In this document: piece after piece, positions 1-11,984 of the stretch
Numbering within the stretch: position 1 is the first letter of the stretch
How the letters are laid out: the number at the start of each line of letters is the position of its first letter
Assembly: GCA_021234155.1 (NCBI GenBank)
Contig: JAJEKV010000027.1
Location: 2,911,167 to 2,975,166 of the forward strand
Reading direction: 5' to 3'
Length of the DNA stretch: 64,000 bases
DNA from: Isoetes taiwanensis
Taxonomy: Eukaryota; Streptophyta; Lycopodiopsida; Isoetales; Isoetaceae
Made by a program: the position numbers and the translations under genes
The notes under the pieces: generated by a model
The model's input: the letters and a program-made list of their open reading frames with translations, nothing else
What the model was told of the DNA's origin: nothing
Databases searched by the model: none

Positions 1-3000
1 GGCAAATTTGTCTCTTACAGTTCGTTGTGTCATGCCAGAGAAATGACCCACCATTGTCCTTACGTCACGGTCTAATTGAAGCCCTCCAAGCTGATTAAAT
101 CGCTTTTGCGTCATAACTACTTCAAGCCTTTTCACAATGAAGTCAATGACAAAATGCACAAGAGAATCATAATTATCAGGTGTCAGTAGTGGCTGCAACC
201 AACTAATACTGTCTTCAACAGCAAGAAGAAGCTTTTGCACCCATGGATCATTGACTTCATTTTCTGCATACTGGGCTTCTGTAATTTCATAGCTTATAAC
301 ACCCACAGCATCCAGTGTGCCACGTAGCCGGGGCGTAATACTGTTTGCAAGCTGTTCCAAACCTGTATTTACCAGCTGTCTTAATGCCGCACTTGCCTCT
401 CCAAGTGCTGCTAAACATGCTTTTAATTTCTCCTTTTCTGTAGAAGCAGGAAACACCTAGAAAGTAAGGAGAAACAATTATTAAGAAAGCTTTGATTTGG
501 CTAGTGCAATTCTGTTCACAACTTAATGTAAGATTTGACCCATTTGTTTTTGTTCTTGTGGTAACATTATGAGAATTAAACATGTGAAATTCAGAAACTG
601 CTGAGATTAACTAGTATATTTGAGAATACCACGCATTGAAAAACCATCACCCATAAAGTAGTAAAAATTATGGAACCATGCATTGAAAAACTATGACCGA
701 TAAGTAGTATTAACAAATTAATACATGACTAATTATATGTTTTCTATAAAAGCTAGGTCTCTTTTGCAGTAACAGGTCACTCACAATATTGGATAAACCA
801 GTTTTAGATGTTAAAATTGGGAGAAATATAACCAGCAATGTATGAGTATTACAGCATAAGGTTTACTGTTCATGCCATGGCATATAAGCAGCATCAAATT
901 TCTGCGTTCTAAGGCATGCTGCCCTGCTTCTCATTTTCTATAGCCAAAATCTGTTGCCATTTTTCTCATCAATGCCATCAGGCATCACCACAGAAGACTG
1001 AACAAAGTTGCTGCTCATCCTGACATCTGACAAAAACGTAATGACACCACACCCCTTGCGCCTAAATTGGCACCTTGATCGGCCCAGGTGACCTTGATCA
1101 GCAGGTAGATTTTTGGATTTCTGAAGTGGCAAACTTCAAAACCTCTTTCCATTTTCGCAATGGTAAAAGTCATTTAGTTGCAACCAATTTTCTTCTACTG
1201 CCAATAAGAGATCTTTGATAGAAGATGTGCAAACAAAATTCCATTTGGTCCAAGGCTTTTGATCTGCAAACAGTTGTGTGGGTTGGAAGAACCAGGGAAC
1301 TCAAACCCCCGATTGCTTGTATTGCCAGATAAAAAATGGTACTGATATTGTACTCCACTATACTTCAATAGCTTGCAGTCAGCATTATTAATGTTTGAGC
1401 AAACGTGTTAGCTTTAGGGCCAAGTTGACAGCAAATTGTAAAGAATTTATTTTGCACTTACCAAGATCTATCAAATCCAACAACATGTAACTTCTTGCAG
1501 AATATTTTCTAAATTGTTCCTCCTGGGTTCTATCTCAACCATTAAGAGGTGGATGCACTGAGCAGAGATTAAAAATAATCATAAGGTTACAAACATTTTT
1601 CAAAAAACTTTTACACTCAGTAGGAGATAGTCATAAAAGTCTGTACGTTTTATATTTGAGGTCGGGGGAGATTCTAAAAATTACCAGAAAGAGTTCACGA
1701 ATATACTCATACTGATCAAAGGCTTTGGAAAATCGTATGTAATTAATAACGATTGGCTGGAAGAGAGGGAAACAACTTCAGACGAAGAAAAGACTGATGG
1801 ATTTGTATCTTCTTGGATTCTTGAATGGATCAAGAAAAGGCAGCATAGGCGATGCTTCAAAATGTAGCAATGAGATGCAATGGCATTGTAAAAATTCAAG
1901 TACATTTCAATGGGGTCCCCACAAAGGTAGCAAAACCACAATTGTACCTTGAAGCCTAGCTATAAAATTGGCTGTCAAAAAGCTGGTAAATCAATTCTGT
2001 TATGCACTAGCCGCATAGTGCTAACTACACGTCAAAAGGGTGGATCATTAACGGGTTTATCTTTTATAAGTTCCAGGGCTCAGTATGCTCGTAACAGTCC
2101 ATCAAATATGGGCTAACGTACACCTGTCATGAGAGGAGATATGAATTCTCAACTACTCACGATACGGAAGCGAAGCCGCACAAATATCACTGTTACAAGA
2201 AGAGAAATGCAGTGTCAACTACACATAGTTGCTACAACGAGAATTGCACGTGTCCTCACATATCATTGTTACATCGTGCTAACCAACAAACAGAAAGGTG
2301 GATCTTTGGTGGAGCCCTAATCTTTCAGAAGTTTCATCCCATGACCTAGAGCGGTTGTAACAGATCGGTGAGCAGGTAGCTGTGTATGGATATCAATCGA
2401 TGTTCTGAGTTTCAACACTCATAATAGCATGCAAATTAATTCTGATCTGGAATTTACATTCATATTCAGGATTGAGGGTATGACTTTCTTGGTCATTTAA
2501 AAATAATTTAATTGAAGTTCAAGAACATGGCTATTGTATTACAGCCATAGAAACCGTGAATCTGACATTCATAGCCAACAAAAAGCCCTGCTCTTTTCAA
2601 ATTATCTTGCTCTATATACCACTTGGCCTTGACAAGTTAGAAGAAAATAAGATCCAGGTCGCCAAATTTCAACTGCTCCACATACATAACCCTGACCCAT
2701 ATGATTTAGTTGAATGTTACTTTGCGTTATGGAAGTAACCATTAGATTATTGCACTATGCTTCGTGGATTAGTCAGAAACATGTAGAATGCTTGTTGGCA
2801 AGGAAATCTTAAACGTTTCAATTTTGATCAAACCAGTCCAAGGAAGGATGTCAAGTTTCTTCACGCTGGATTATTTTGAAAAGAAAAAAAAAACAAAGGA
2901 CCATTTTCTGATATTGATAGGTAGAGAGTTACCTCATTGCATTGTTCTTCAACCTCATGCCTCAGCTTCAACGTATACTCGGCGCTAACACCCACATTGT

Positions 3001-4567
3001 TGAGAGCAGTGGCAACCTCAGTGCCAGTCTTTACAACACCAATGCCGCCCATGAAAAGTTTCGATGCCAGATTGGGTTCTCTTGTTTTCCTTTGTAATGT
3101 TTCTCTAAACTCGTTATTCAACAAATCAATAGCACAGTTCACAGTTGACAGAACCAGTTGTATGTTAGAAGTACAAATTGCTCGCCTTGAACAGCTTTGG
3201 AGGACAAAGAAAACATCATCAACCATTGATGTTGTTAACGAGTCTGGGATTAGCTCATCAATTTTAATAGCTTTTCTCACATTTTCTACCATAAAAAATT
3301 CCTCTAAGATAACATAATAACCTGTAAGCTCTTGAACTGCACGACTGAAGCTTCCACTCCTTAGTGATACAGTTGCACGAGGACTCAACTGGGCACCTGC
3401 TGAACCTGCTTCTCTTAATTTCGAGACCATAAACTGGGTATAGTCCTCGCTAGTCTGAATCAGTAGAAGCATTTCCTCAAGAAAAATCTCCACCTCTCGT
3501 GGATCTGGCCCTTCCTGGCTACCAACAGCAAGAAGATTCTTGTGCTGTGCAGCAATATCCTTTGCCAATCTTCCAAGTTTTCTATACTCTATATATTTCT
3601 TAAGGATCACAGATCCTCGTGTATCACACTCTTCCTGCAGTTCCTTAATTGCATAAGCGATTCCATCCTCACCTGCAAATGCTTTAAGCAAATCTTCATT
3701 CTCTTCAATTGCAAGTGCAATGCCTTTGAAAAGGTCATTGATAACACCTACAAAATCTGCCCTTTTTTGAATGCTTACAACTCCTCCTAATTTTTCAACG
3801 GTTTCCATCAGACCTTCAAAGTCATTCCTTGCTCTGATTCCGATAACCTTTCTCAGATAACCAACATAGAGCTTCAATCCTTCCTCGTGCAAGCGTAATG
3901 GAACAAACAGCTGAGCAAATCTAATTGCATTTTCGTGATTTCTTTCTTCTACTGCAACAGCAAATTTCTTCCTGATCATACCATCCAGCTTCTGCTTGGA
4001 ATCAAGTAACTGTTTCCTCTGATCCACAGAAGTATCAAAATTGCCTTTGTTCTCAGGATCTTGGCCCTCTGTTCCACTATATTCTTCATCCAAATTTAAG
4101 AAATTGTCAACATATTTGGCTGCAGCCTCAAAATCCTCTACTTCAAGGGCCTGTTTAACTCCTTCAATACACCTACTTCTGTCCACAATGGCTTCGATTC
4201 TACTCATAGTTTCCTGCACCCTAGATTGAGCCAGATCTAATTCACGTACCTTGCTACTAACACCCTCTGCAAGGGCACACGTAGATGTAACACTAGCAAG
4301 CATTGAAGACGCATCGGCATGAACAATGGCAAGAACTTCCGAAGATTTATAAAGAGAAGAAAGCCTCTTTTCCAAATCATGGCGCTGGGTAAGATGGTGA
4401 TCTAGCTCTGCATCTATATTTCGTTCTAAAGCAATGCATTCGTGAAGGTACCTATTCATTGCACCCACATCTGTTAAGTTTCGAACTGTATCGAGCATAC
4501 CTGTATCAGGTGGAATCTGAGGTTGGGGCGTGGAGACATGGTCCGCTAGACCGACGGAGATCGCCAT
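1..4567 (-). CDS. COG4: Conserved oligomeric Golgi complex subunit 4, 3' end outside window
   Basis: COG4 is a lobe A subunit of the COG tether, which captures retrograde vesicles at the Golgi and binds SNAREs and Sly1. Exon 1 is 2933-4567 (545 codons, ATG at 4565-4567). Exon 2 is 1-456, still open at the window edge (152 codons). The intron is GTAACT...CTAG in phase 0. The N-terminal stretch VRNLTDVGAMNRYLHECIAL starts the coiled-coil region typical of plant COG4. The join reads EEQCNE-VFPASTEKEK as in plant COG4, and the C-terminal part contains YAENEVNDPWVQKLL and QLGGLQLDRD...GHFSGMTQRTVRDKF. About 50-60 residues should remain to the left, giving a normal length near 750. No lesion was seen, so the gene is probably functional. 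Confidence 0.95.
457..2932 (-). other. COG4 intron, 2.48 kb
   Basis: Donor GTAACT at 2932 and acceptor CTAG ending at 457. The flanking codons join in phase 0 and match the family without a gap, so no extra exon is expected inside. The interior is AT-rich with only short chance frames on both strands. No mobile element was recognised. Confidence 0.85.
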
Positions 4568-5389
4568 AGCCAGACCTTCAAAACCTGCTCATCCTCGACT
4601 TAAGACATTTTCGCTTCATGAATTATATACTAGCTTAATTTTTCGCTAATAAGTACATTATGTTAGAGATAAGTTAATGTCTCACGAGATGTCCCTAGGG
4701 GTGGGTAATCCCCACAATGTGCCAGATTCGACAAAGAGAGTAACGCTGTGGAATTAATAACTCTAGCGAATAAAAAGATTAATGAAGGCGCTTTTAGAGC
4801 TAAGAATGTGGCCTAATTGCCAATTTCAAGATTTAACTCTTAGACCGGATTTCCACTAGGGGAGGGTGTCCATTGGCTGCGCACTTAAGCGCAAAATCAA
4901 GTTAACACCCATATATGCATCTCCAAGGCTATATATACAACATTGCAAGATGCCCAACGAGGTATCCTACGTGGCAAAATTTGTCACATGCCAAATTGAT
5001 AATGCCACCTCAACTTATTAGGTGGCAAAGTTATTAGTACCACCAAGGCTAAGGTGGCAGCCCCATAGGCTCCAAGGTTGGCCCATTGAAGGTTGCCATG
5101 ACCAGAATTAAAGAAGAAACACAATTTTGATGTTAAAAGCCAATCAAATTTGTCACAACAAAGTCTTTATATCAAACTGCCACCCTTGATGTCATCAATC
5201 TATTTTGAATATATGAAAATCGTTTAAAATTCTCATAGCAGCATTGAATGTTTAAATAAACTGAAAAATGAATGCATTAAATTCACTATTTTGGTTGGCT
5301 GACAACCACCAATACAATTGGTGAAAACTATCCACTGACAAACAATTATTGTGCAGAGTGCATTAAACATTGGCCAGTACTTAGTCGAG
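4568..5389. other. COG4 upstream region, no gene seen
   Basis: This is the 5' flank of COG4. Around 4960-5070 there are several short imperfect inverted copies of GGTGGCA/TGCCACC. I see no convincing TATA box and no open frame that resembles a protein. Confidence 0.5.
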
Positions 5390-5590
5390 CAATATATCTT
5401 CTTGAGTTGGATGATGTATCTTATACTACAATTCCTGCAATGTGAATATTGAGAGCTTGCCAGGTGCTTCCTGCAAAGTAAGAAAGTGAATTTACAACGA
5501 CTAAAGGTAGAAAATAGATATATAAAGCACATGTTCTTAAACACCTGAATAGGACGTAAATAATAATCAAGAACATGATGGACAATACCT

Positions 5591-5728
5591 TTACAATTCC
5601 TCTATCACAAGATTTCTAAAAACCCTCTGAAGATATTGAGCTTCCTGAGTCATTTCACATACTTTGCCTTGCATGCCTAATCTTCTCCCTCCATTACTGT
5701 ATGCTTGAGATATAACAATATCAAGGGC
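5591..5728 (-). CDS. Orphan 3' exon, protein family not recognised
   Basis: On the minus strand a pyrimidine-rich tract ending TTCTTGCAG precedes 46 codons ending in TAA at 5591-5593. The peptide starts ALDIVISQAYSNGG, continues RRLGMQGKVCEMTQEAQYLQ and ends VFRNLVIEEL. Its composition and clean acceptor look like a genuine terminal exon rather than a chance frame. I do not recognise the family and found no upstream exon before the COG4 promoter or within 6-7 kb. It may be a relic of a gene broken by the surrounding tandem duplication, or the last exon of a gene with a long intron. Confidence 0.4.
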   Translation of the reverse strand, partial: ALDIVISQAYSNGGRRLGMQGKVCEMTQEAQYLQRVFRNLVIEEL

Positions 5729-6087
5729 CTGCAAGAATGTTTTTTAAGTTACTTCAACTATAATGCAAAATCGGTTTGAAATATCTTACTGCATAAAAAT
5801 TGTAGTGAAGCAAAGATTTTTAGCAAATAAACAAACCTTCTTGAGTTGGACGACTATTTTCTACTACAATTCCTAGATTGTGAACCACGGAAACTTGCTA
5901 GGTGCTTCCTGCAAAGAAAGAAAATAAACTTATTATGGTGGATGAAGGTAGACAATAGATATATAAATTGAATAGCTTAACGCATGTTCTCAAACACTTT
6001 CAGCAAATAAATAAACCTTGTAGTGAAAAGTAGTGAAAAGACTTAAAGCGAATAAACAAACCTTATTGAGTTGGAAGGCATATCTTC

Positions 6088-6135
6088 TCTATTCTATTCT
6101 ATTCTATTCTATTCTATTCTATTCTATTCTATTCT
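6088..6135. repeat. (ATTCT)n microsatellite
   Basis: About nine uninterrupted ATTCT units inside the third copy of the tandem unit. A short run of the complementary pentamer (AATAG/GAATA) occurs at about 13,778-13,802. Confidence 0.95.
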
Positions 6136-6330
6136 ACAATTCCTACATTATGAACTATGGGAACTTGCTAGGTGCTTCCTGCAAAGTACGAAAGTAAATT
6201 TATTATGACTGAAGGTAGAAACTAGATATATAAATTAAATAGCTTAACACATGTTCTCAAAACAAGAACAATAGCATGATGGAAAATACCTCTACAATTC
6301 CTCTATCACAGGATGTAATATCTTAGTGCA

Positions 6331-7151
6331 AAAGGAAAGTAGTGAAGCAAAGACTTCAACAAATAAATAAACCTATAACAAATTCAACAATATGCTCTTT
6401 TGAAAAGAAAAACACCACTTATCATCACTAAGTCTATACTTGCATAGATATAGTTGTTGCATCCTGCCTCTCGATTAAGCAGGTAAATGCAGAGTATGAG
6501 TTTAAGATGGCATAAACGGCTCATGCATATACAGTCTGGTTGCGCGAAAAAAAAATATATATAAGCTTTTGACAGAGAAATAAATGGTCTGGTTCCACGA
6601 AAAAAAAATGTAAGCTTTTGACAGAGAAATAAAAAAACAATAGTCCTAAATTTCCAAGAGCAATGAGAATCCTCATGGATAGCCATGGACACGCATGGAA
6701 TGGCTGTGGCAAGATCTCCTTTGGCGGTGAAAGCGGAGCCCTCTCTGGTCGACACAAGAGCTGCATGAGTCTTCCATCGAAATCGTCATGGAAACTTTAA
6801 ATTTGATGGCCGCCAATGGACGGGCGCCGCGAATGGCGACCCTCCCCTAATGGCAAATTTCAAAATGACGTACACACCCAACTTTGGTGTCCTAAGCAGT
6901 AAATGAGAAAGATGTATTTGTCTCGACATTGCCCTTTTGGCCCTTATGATACGTCCTTGTGCCCCCTCTGCTTGGTTCGGGAAACTTTTTAGCCTAAACC
7001 ATCAAATTTCCTGCAGTTTTGAACCTGTCCGGCAAGCTACAAAGCTATTCTTCAAAATTGCCGGAAAAACCAAGAAAAACTCCTAATTGTAGTGTGAAAT
7101 TTTCCTGCTAATAATTTGCTTTCGTGTTAATTTCAGAAAGTAATCGGACAC
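6331..7151. other. No gene seen
   Basis: AT-rich with two A-runs near 6545 and 6600 that flank near-identical copies of AAGCTTTTGACAGAGAAATAAA (a short tandem duplication about 60 bp apart). No supported coding sequence. Confidence 0.5.
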
Positions 7152-7670
7152 ATGGGCTTAAACCTCGGTATTTCCCGAACCAAGCCCCTCTGGAGCTACT
7201 CTTCTAATGGCCTAGTTTGTGCCAAGCTTATAGAGGATAAAAAATGTTGTAGATTTATAGTCGAAAACCCTATCACAAACCAGTGGAAGAATTTGCCTCC
7301 AGCTCCCTCCTGTTTTAAAGCTGGCTTTCGTCTCGCCTACCTTCCCATGTCTTTCGAGTATGACATGAAAAATTGCAGTTGCAATCTTTTATTTTTACCA
7401 TTGCTGGGAAGAGTTTGATGGCTCAGCAAACCTGAATGCAGTATCACAGTATGATTCTCAACTTGGACCAGGCTTTAATTCTGATAGCTAGCCTGCAATT
7501 GATGATGTAGGGCTTCTGTTCAAATGTAGCCTTTTTATGGTAGAAAGAGTTTTTGTTGAAGAAAATGAGGGCTTGCGGGAGTACCCAGTAGGGGAGTACT
7601 CCGTTGTAGCCTATGACGCGGCCTGCATGGCTTGGTACCATGTTACCCTTCCCAATGTTGCCAATGTTGT
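7152..7670 (+). pseudogene. F-box/kelch-type protein remnant
   Basis: The first frame (7152-7418, 88 codons) contains WSYSSNGLVCAK followed by FIVENPITNQWKNLPPAP. This is the 'SSNGLVC...NPxTxxWxxLPP' pattern of plant F-box-associated kelch domains. Downstream, in other frames, come YDSQLGPGF and VGEYSVVAYDAACMAWYHVTLP, which fit later kelch blades. There is no F-box motif at the N-terminus in this window, and the domain is spread over shifted frames with stops between (the first at 7416-7418). It is best read as a 5'-truncated, decayed gene copy. Its 3' end abuts the copia remnant. Confidence 0.5.
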
Positions 7671-7689
7671 CAATCATGCCAATGACATG

Positions 7690-8430
7690 CCTAGCTTACT
7701 CGGGATGTTCAAACATCACAATGTGGGGCTCGATTGTCAAGACCTGGAATTCATCTGCAAGAATAGTTCCAGCACCTTTCACGTCTGCTATTAGACTATC
7801 AAACATTTGGAAAAACTCCATCACTTTGTCTCTATCATGCAACTTCATTTCTCTCAACTATTTATCCAAAACATTTAATTGTGAAGAAGTCTTAACTTGA
7901 AACTGCCTTAACAAATACAACCACATTTCTTTAGGACTTTTACCTTTGATCTTCAATAGAATAGAAGAACCAACCTTGCTTGTAATGATGGCGTGAGCTT
8001 ACAGAACCTTTGTTTCATCAAACATGGCATTACTTCCACCACTCTCTACTACTCCTGAGCTTCTCTCGGATGCAGATGCATCATCTGCGATTATACTGCC
8101 AGAAGTAAAAGAAGCAGAACTAGAAGAAGTATCCTTGGGAAGACTCTATAATAGAAAATCAATAACATATAGTGAAGTGGCTTTCTTATTGAGCGTTTAA
8201 AAAACAAGATACAATAGTCAAGTAGCAGAAATGATTGGCTACCAAACCAAACAACCCCTGGAACTAGACAATCATCGAGAGTTTTAATAAGAAATTGATA
8301 AGCCACAATGAAACTCAGAGTCCAAGATTTATCAACTGGAATAAAAACCCTGCCCTTTCGGGTTTTTAGAGAAAACCATTGTGATAAATAACAGACTAAG
8401 AGCAACACAAGCGCGTTATCCATCCAACAT
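7690..8430 (-). mobile_element. Ty1/copia remnant (gag part and probable LTR part)
   Basis: Minus-strand peptides such as RDKVMEFFQMFDSLIADVKG and MWLYLLRQFQVKTSSQLNVL match the gag (UBN2-type) region of plant copia elements. Upstream on that strand, to about 8430, lies sequence that may be the LTR/leader. A short stretch of it (ACTCTATA...AGAAAATCAA) recurs near 10,840. The element is fragmentary and broken; protease, integrase and RT are absent. Confidence 0.55.
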
Positions 8431-8501
8431 TTGATAATAATCCTCACGCGTCTACAATCTCATGCATAATATTTGTAAACTCTCAAATATGTACCACCTT
8501 G

Positions 8502-10024
8502 TGTGACGTCCCCTACTCATATACGGTGCACTCACCGTATACAAACAGGAGTTCATCCCCCATACCAGCTCCATACTGATACAGGGCCCTCCACGTATCA
8601 CTGCAACCTTGATGAGTTCCAGTGGGAAGAATGAAGGGGTCATTTTACCCTGTCTCCCTCAGGGCCTACCTAGCTGCGGAAGCGTAAACATACATGTCAG
8701 TATACAACATCACATCACATAACCATCTCGAAGGATGGCTCGTCACATATCTGCATAGACAAAGATCAGCACAGCACATATGGGAATCCTACCCAAGGCC
8801 CAGACTCCAGGGGATGACTGACGGCTTGGGTCTCCAGAGTTCATTGCAGACAGAATTCATGGCAATGGATTTGGCTGGCATAAGAACATGGCTTAGAGTA
8901 GTCCACTCCATCCGCCCCTCCTGTGCACACTTTGCAGATTGGGTTGACAAGTGTTGGGACCGGACCGTAGCCTGCCAGGTACATAGCCGAAAGGGCTACT
9001 GCTGGGTTGCATCTCCCCAGCCCTGATGAGGCAGGAAGAGAGTCGCCTCTCCCCCAGGGACTTCCATGCCCAACACAGGTGACTAGAGGGCCACTGCCCT
9101 TATTCGACTTGAACCCAATGGAGAGTGACGCATCACTCCACGGGTGTCGAGTCCATGCCTTGCCCACACGCAGTGGCAAGCCATTAGACCTAGTCCACAG
9201 GGATCCCCGGTAGGCTTTACACACCAGAGGGATCGTTCTGTGTTGGGACAAGTACCCCATTGTCCTGCCAGTCTAGCCCCTCGACCCACAACCCGGTGTG
9301 GTTCTTGTACACAGGCCGAATTTACAGTGTGCTAAAGAGGCTAGCTAGGAGCATCAACTACCAGGCTTTAAGGTCTCTACCCCCCTTCCCAATACAATGA
9401 GTCCACAGAGATACATCATCATATACATCACAGAAGAACTAAAGAACAAGATCTAATCTCAATCACAGAGTTAGGTTCTTTAGTTAGGGCTCGATATCTA
9501 GGGATCTAGATGGCTGCTATGGGCAATTTAATAGGCTAAACCTACTTATTCAATGTCTGGGAGACGGCTTAGACTATTAAATTGACAAAATACCTGATCC
9601 TTGGCTTGCTCCTCCTGTTCTGAGTTCGACCATGCTGCTGAACTGCTAGAAGATGAAGCTAGAAAGGGAAACTGAATGCTATGGACGAAAATAGCAAGTT
9701 AGGGTTTCCTTTACCTATATAGACTAAGGGTTAGGGCTAGGGTTTCCCATTATCCCTTTAAGCATGTGGGATAATTGGGTGTGGCCCACTTGCCTTTATT
9801 AACTAGGTGGTATAAAGTGTCCACATGGATAAGTGTGTACACTTGGATAAATGTGCACATGGGTAAATGTGCACATAAATAAATGCACACACCTTGCAAG
9901 TTGCCCCCTAGGGTGCTACTTGCTTGGCTACACGTCGGCGTACACGTCAGTCGGGATGGCGTGTACGCATGAGGAGGCAGTACAATATATGTCCTGGGAC
10001 CGTATACTATGCTGGAACGTCACA
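8502..10024 (-). mobile_element. Solo LTR (1.52 kb), same family as the LTRs at 38.9 and 57.3 kb
   Basis: On the minus strand the copy starts TGTGACGTTCC and ends GACGTCACA. It is flanked by the 5-bp target duplication CCTTG (8497-8501 and 10025-10029). It aligns along its length with the LTRs at 38,943-42,845 and 57,272-58,850, including the cytosine-rich end and the ATGTGCACATTTA repeats. No internal sequence is attached, so it arose by recombination between the two LTRs of a full element. Frames inside it, including a 139-codon one, are not genes. Confidence 0.9.
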
Positions 10025-10029
10025 CCTTG

Positions 10030-11980
10030 CCTTTTTTCCGTTCGCTTTTCTCCACTTTTTTCACGTGCTCCTTTTTGACCTTTCTCCATCCCCTTCTCCT
10101 TTTCCTTGTGCCCATTCCCTCTCCCTTTTTCTTTTTCGCATTTTCATGATTTTTTTCCCTTCCTTTTTCTTCCTTTCTCACCCATATAAAGTGAGAAACA
10201 AATGACTATGACAATTTGATAGAGTGAAGAAGCAAGAAAAGTGTTGAAATTTGTCCATAGTCATGAAGCCACGGTCCAATACGAATGCGGTTTGAATTAG
10301 ATCTAAAAGAACAAAAAACTTGAAGATGGAACACGATAAAGAACTGTTAGTCGTGTCAAAATCAACAAACAAGCATATACAAAAACGAATCGTATAAGAA
10401 ATAAGCAAACTGCCCATATAAAATGAGCACAAACCAAGGGATGGGGAAGAACATTCGCCTAGCCAGGAATAACATCTGCAAACTAGTGCGGGGAAGAACA
10501 TCCATCCAAACAACACAATGTGGCAAATAGGACGGGGAAGAACATCTGCCTAGTCAAAAATATCAAATGCAAATAAGGCACTGAAGAACATACATCCATA
10601 AACTACAAATGAAGGAAAAGTAAACAAGAAAGATGAAGAGAAACGCCAACCACAAATTTCAAGTAACTTGCAAAAGGGCATGGGAGGGTGGGAAAGTAGG
10701 AAGACAAGAAACCTTGAACTAAAGACATATATAGACAACAAAAAAAAGGGGGTCTCATGGCAAAATTAGAAACTCCAAAAAAAGGCATCATCTTTCCCAA
10801 GAATGATGGTTCTATATTGGCATAGAACCATTGCATTCTTGGGATGACTCTATAGCAGAAAATCAAAATATATGGCCGAAAGAAGAGGAACACTCCACCT
10901 CACAAACTCTAGTGTAAAAGCAAATGGGAAGAAAAACCCGATATGAAGGAAAGAAAAAAAAGAAAGAGGCCAATGAGAAAACAAAAAACTTAAATAGCTA
11001 TAAAAATAAAAGAATCATAATGAATGCAAAAGGAATACAGATGGCAAATGAATATAAAACAGCTTCAAAAATAAAATAAACCTGAAAAAAGAGAAAAATC
11101 TAGATGGAAAGTTAGCGAAATTTACAACTCCGACTAGGATAGGGAGGAATGCAGATGGAAAGAGACAGTGGAAATCTACCACAGTGACTAGGACAGATGG
11201 CAACAAATATAAGTTATGCTTGCAATAGATGACCGAGCACTGGAAGTGATATATTTGACTGGAAATTGGGTATGGTTTAAATGAAACAGGTAAAAATATT
11301 TAGATGTTTGGTCTTTAGCAACATGATAGATTCGACTGAAAGAGACTGCTAATAGCCAGATTTTTGCCTAAAAATTATATGACCAGATAGTAGGACAAGA
11401 TCTGTTAGCAACAAAGGCAAATTGAACTCTGTAGAGTGACTTGAAGGTGAAGATTGCAATTGACTCCACATGAGAAGAAGTAGGAAAGGGAAATGACCCC
11501 GCCAAAGAGGTTTCATGGCATCCAATTTGAGATGAGACATGCCAACGTTCAAGCTTAAGCTACTTTAAAGAAATGTCAAGAATAGACACCAAAGAAAGAA
11601 GCGATTCCCACCTTAGAAGAATGCAAAAGGAAAGGGCGCAGAGAGAGGAGGGGAATCTAGATCCCATAAATGGAAAAGAATTGAACCACATGTAAAAGCC
11701 GAAACTAGCTGCAGAGGAAACAATGTCAACCCATCTAAGTCATGAAAACAAGCTGAAAGATAGAAGAGATAGAGCTATTGAATCTTTGGAAAAGAATGCA
11801 AGGAAATGGCCGTGATAGAAAGGATCCAATGTTATAAAGTGCACCAAAGGCAAAAATACTACCCAATTCTATAAAGTGCACCACAAACAAAAAGGCCAAA
11901 CTGCTATAAAGTGATACATACACATGAAGCCTAGGATACCTATGACAACTACTGCATATGGGAGAGTTAAGATGATGGCT
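10030..11980. other. No gene seen; purine-rich plus strand
   Basis: The segment contains degenerate short repeats. GGGGAAGAACAT recurs about three times at 10,440-10,550, and TATAAAGTGCACCA-like units recur three times at 11,834-11,910. The minus-strand frames are low-complexity Phe/Leu/Ser stretches and are not supported as genes. Confidence 0.5.
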
Positions 11981-11984
11981 CATC

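Larger units (their letters stand above)
5390..6330. repeat. Three diverged tandem copies of a 0.2-0.45 kb unit
   Basis: Copies begin near 5400, 5840 and 6062. Each contains TTGAGTTGGA, then CTACAATTCCT, then CTAGGTGCTTCCTGCAAAG (or close) and AGATATATAAA. The first and third copies also share ACAATTCCTCTATCACA, which in the first copy is the end of the orphan exon at 5591-5728. The unit therefore seems to have duplicated from a gene's 3' end and decayed. Confidence 0.7.

Noticed and set aside
2937-4229. Plus-strand frames (126, 82 and 62 codons) opposite COG4
   Set aside because: They lie antisense to a long conserved exon and have no protein-like features; they are shadows.
6384-6766. Two overlapping minus-strand frames of 123 and 81 codons
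   Set aside because: Built around A-runs and a short tandem duplication; Phe-rich without any family resemblance.
7444-7677. 77-codon minus-strand frame
   Set aside because: Antisense to the F-box-like remnant; no match to the copia gag pattern further right.
8841-9260. 139-codon minus-strand frame and overlapping frames
   Set aside because: They lie within the solo LTR and are not conserved as open frames in the other LTR copies.
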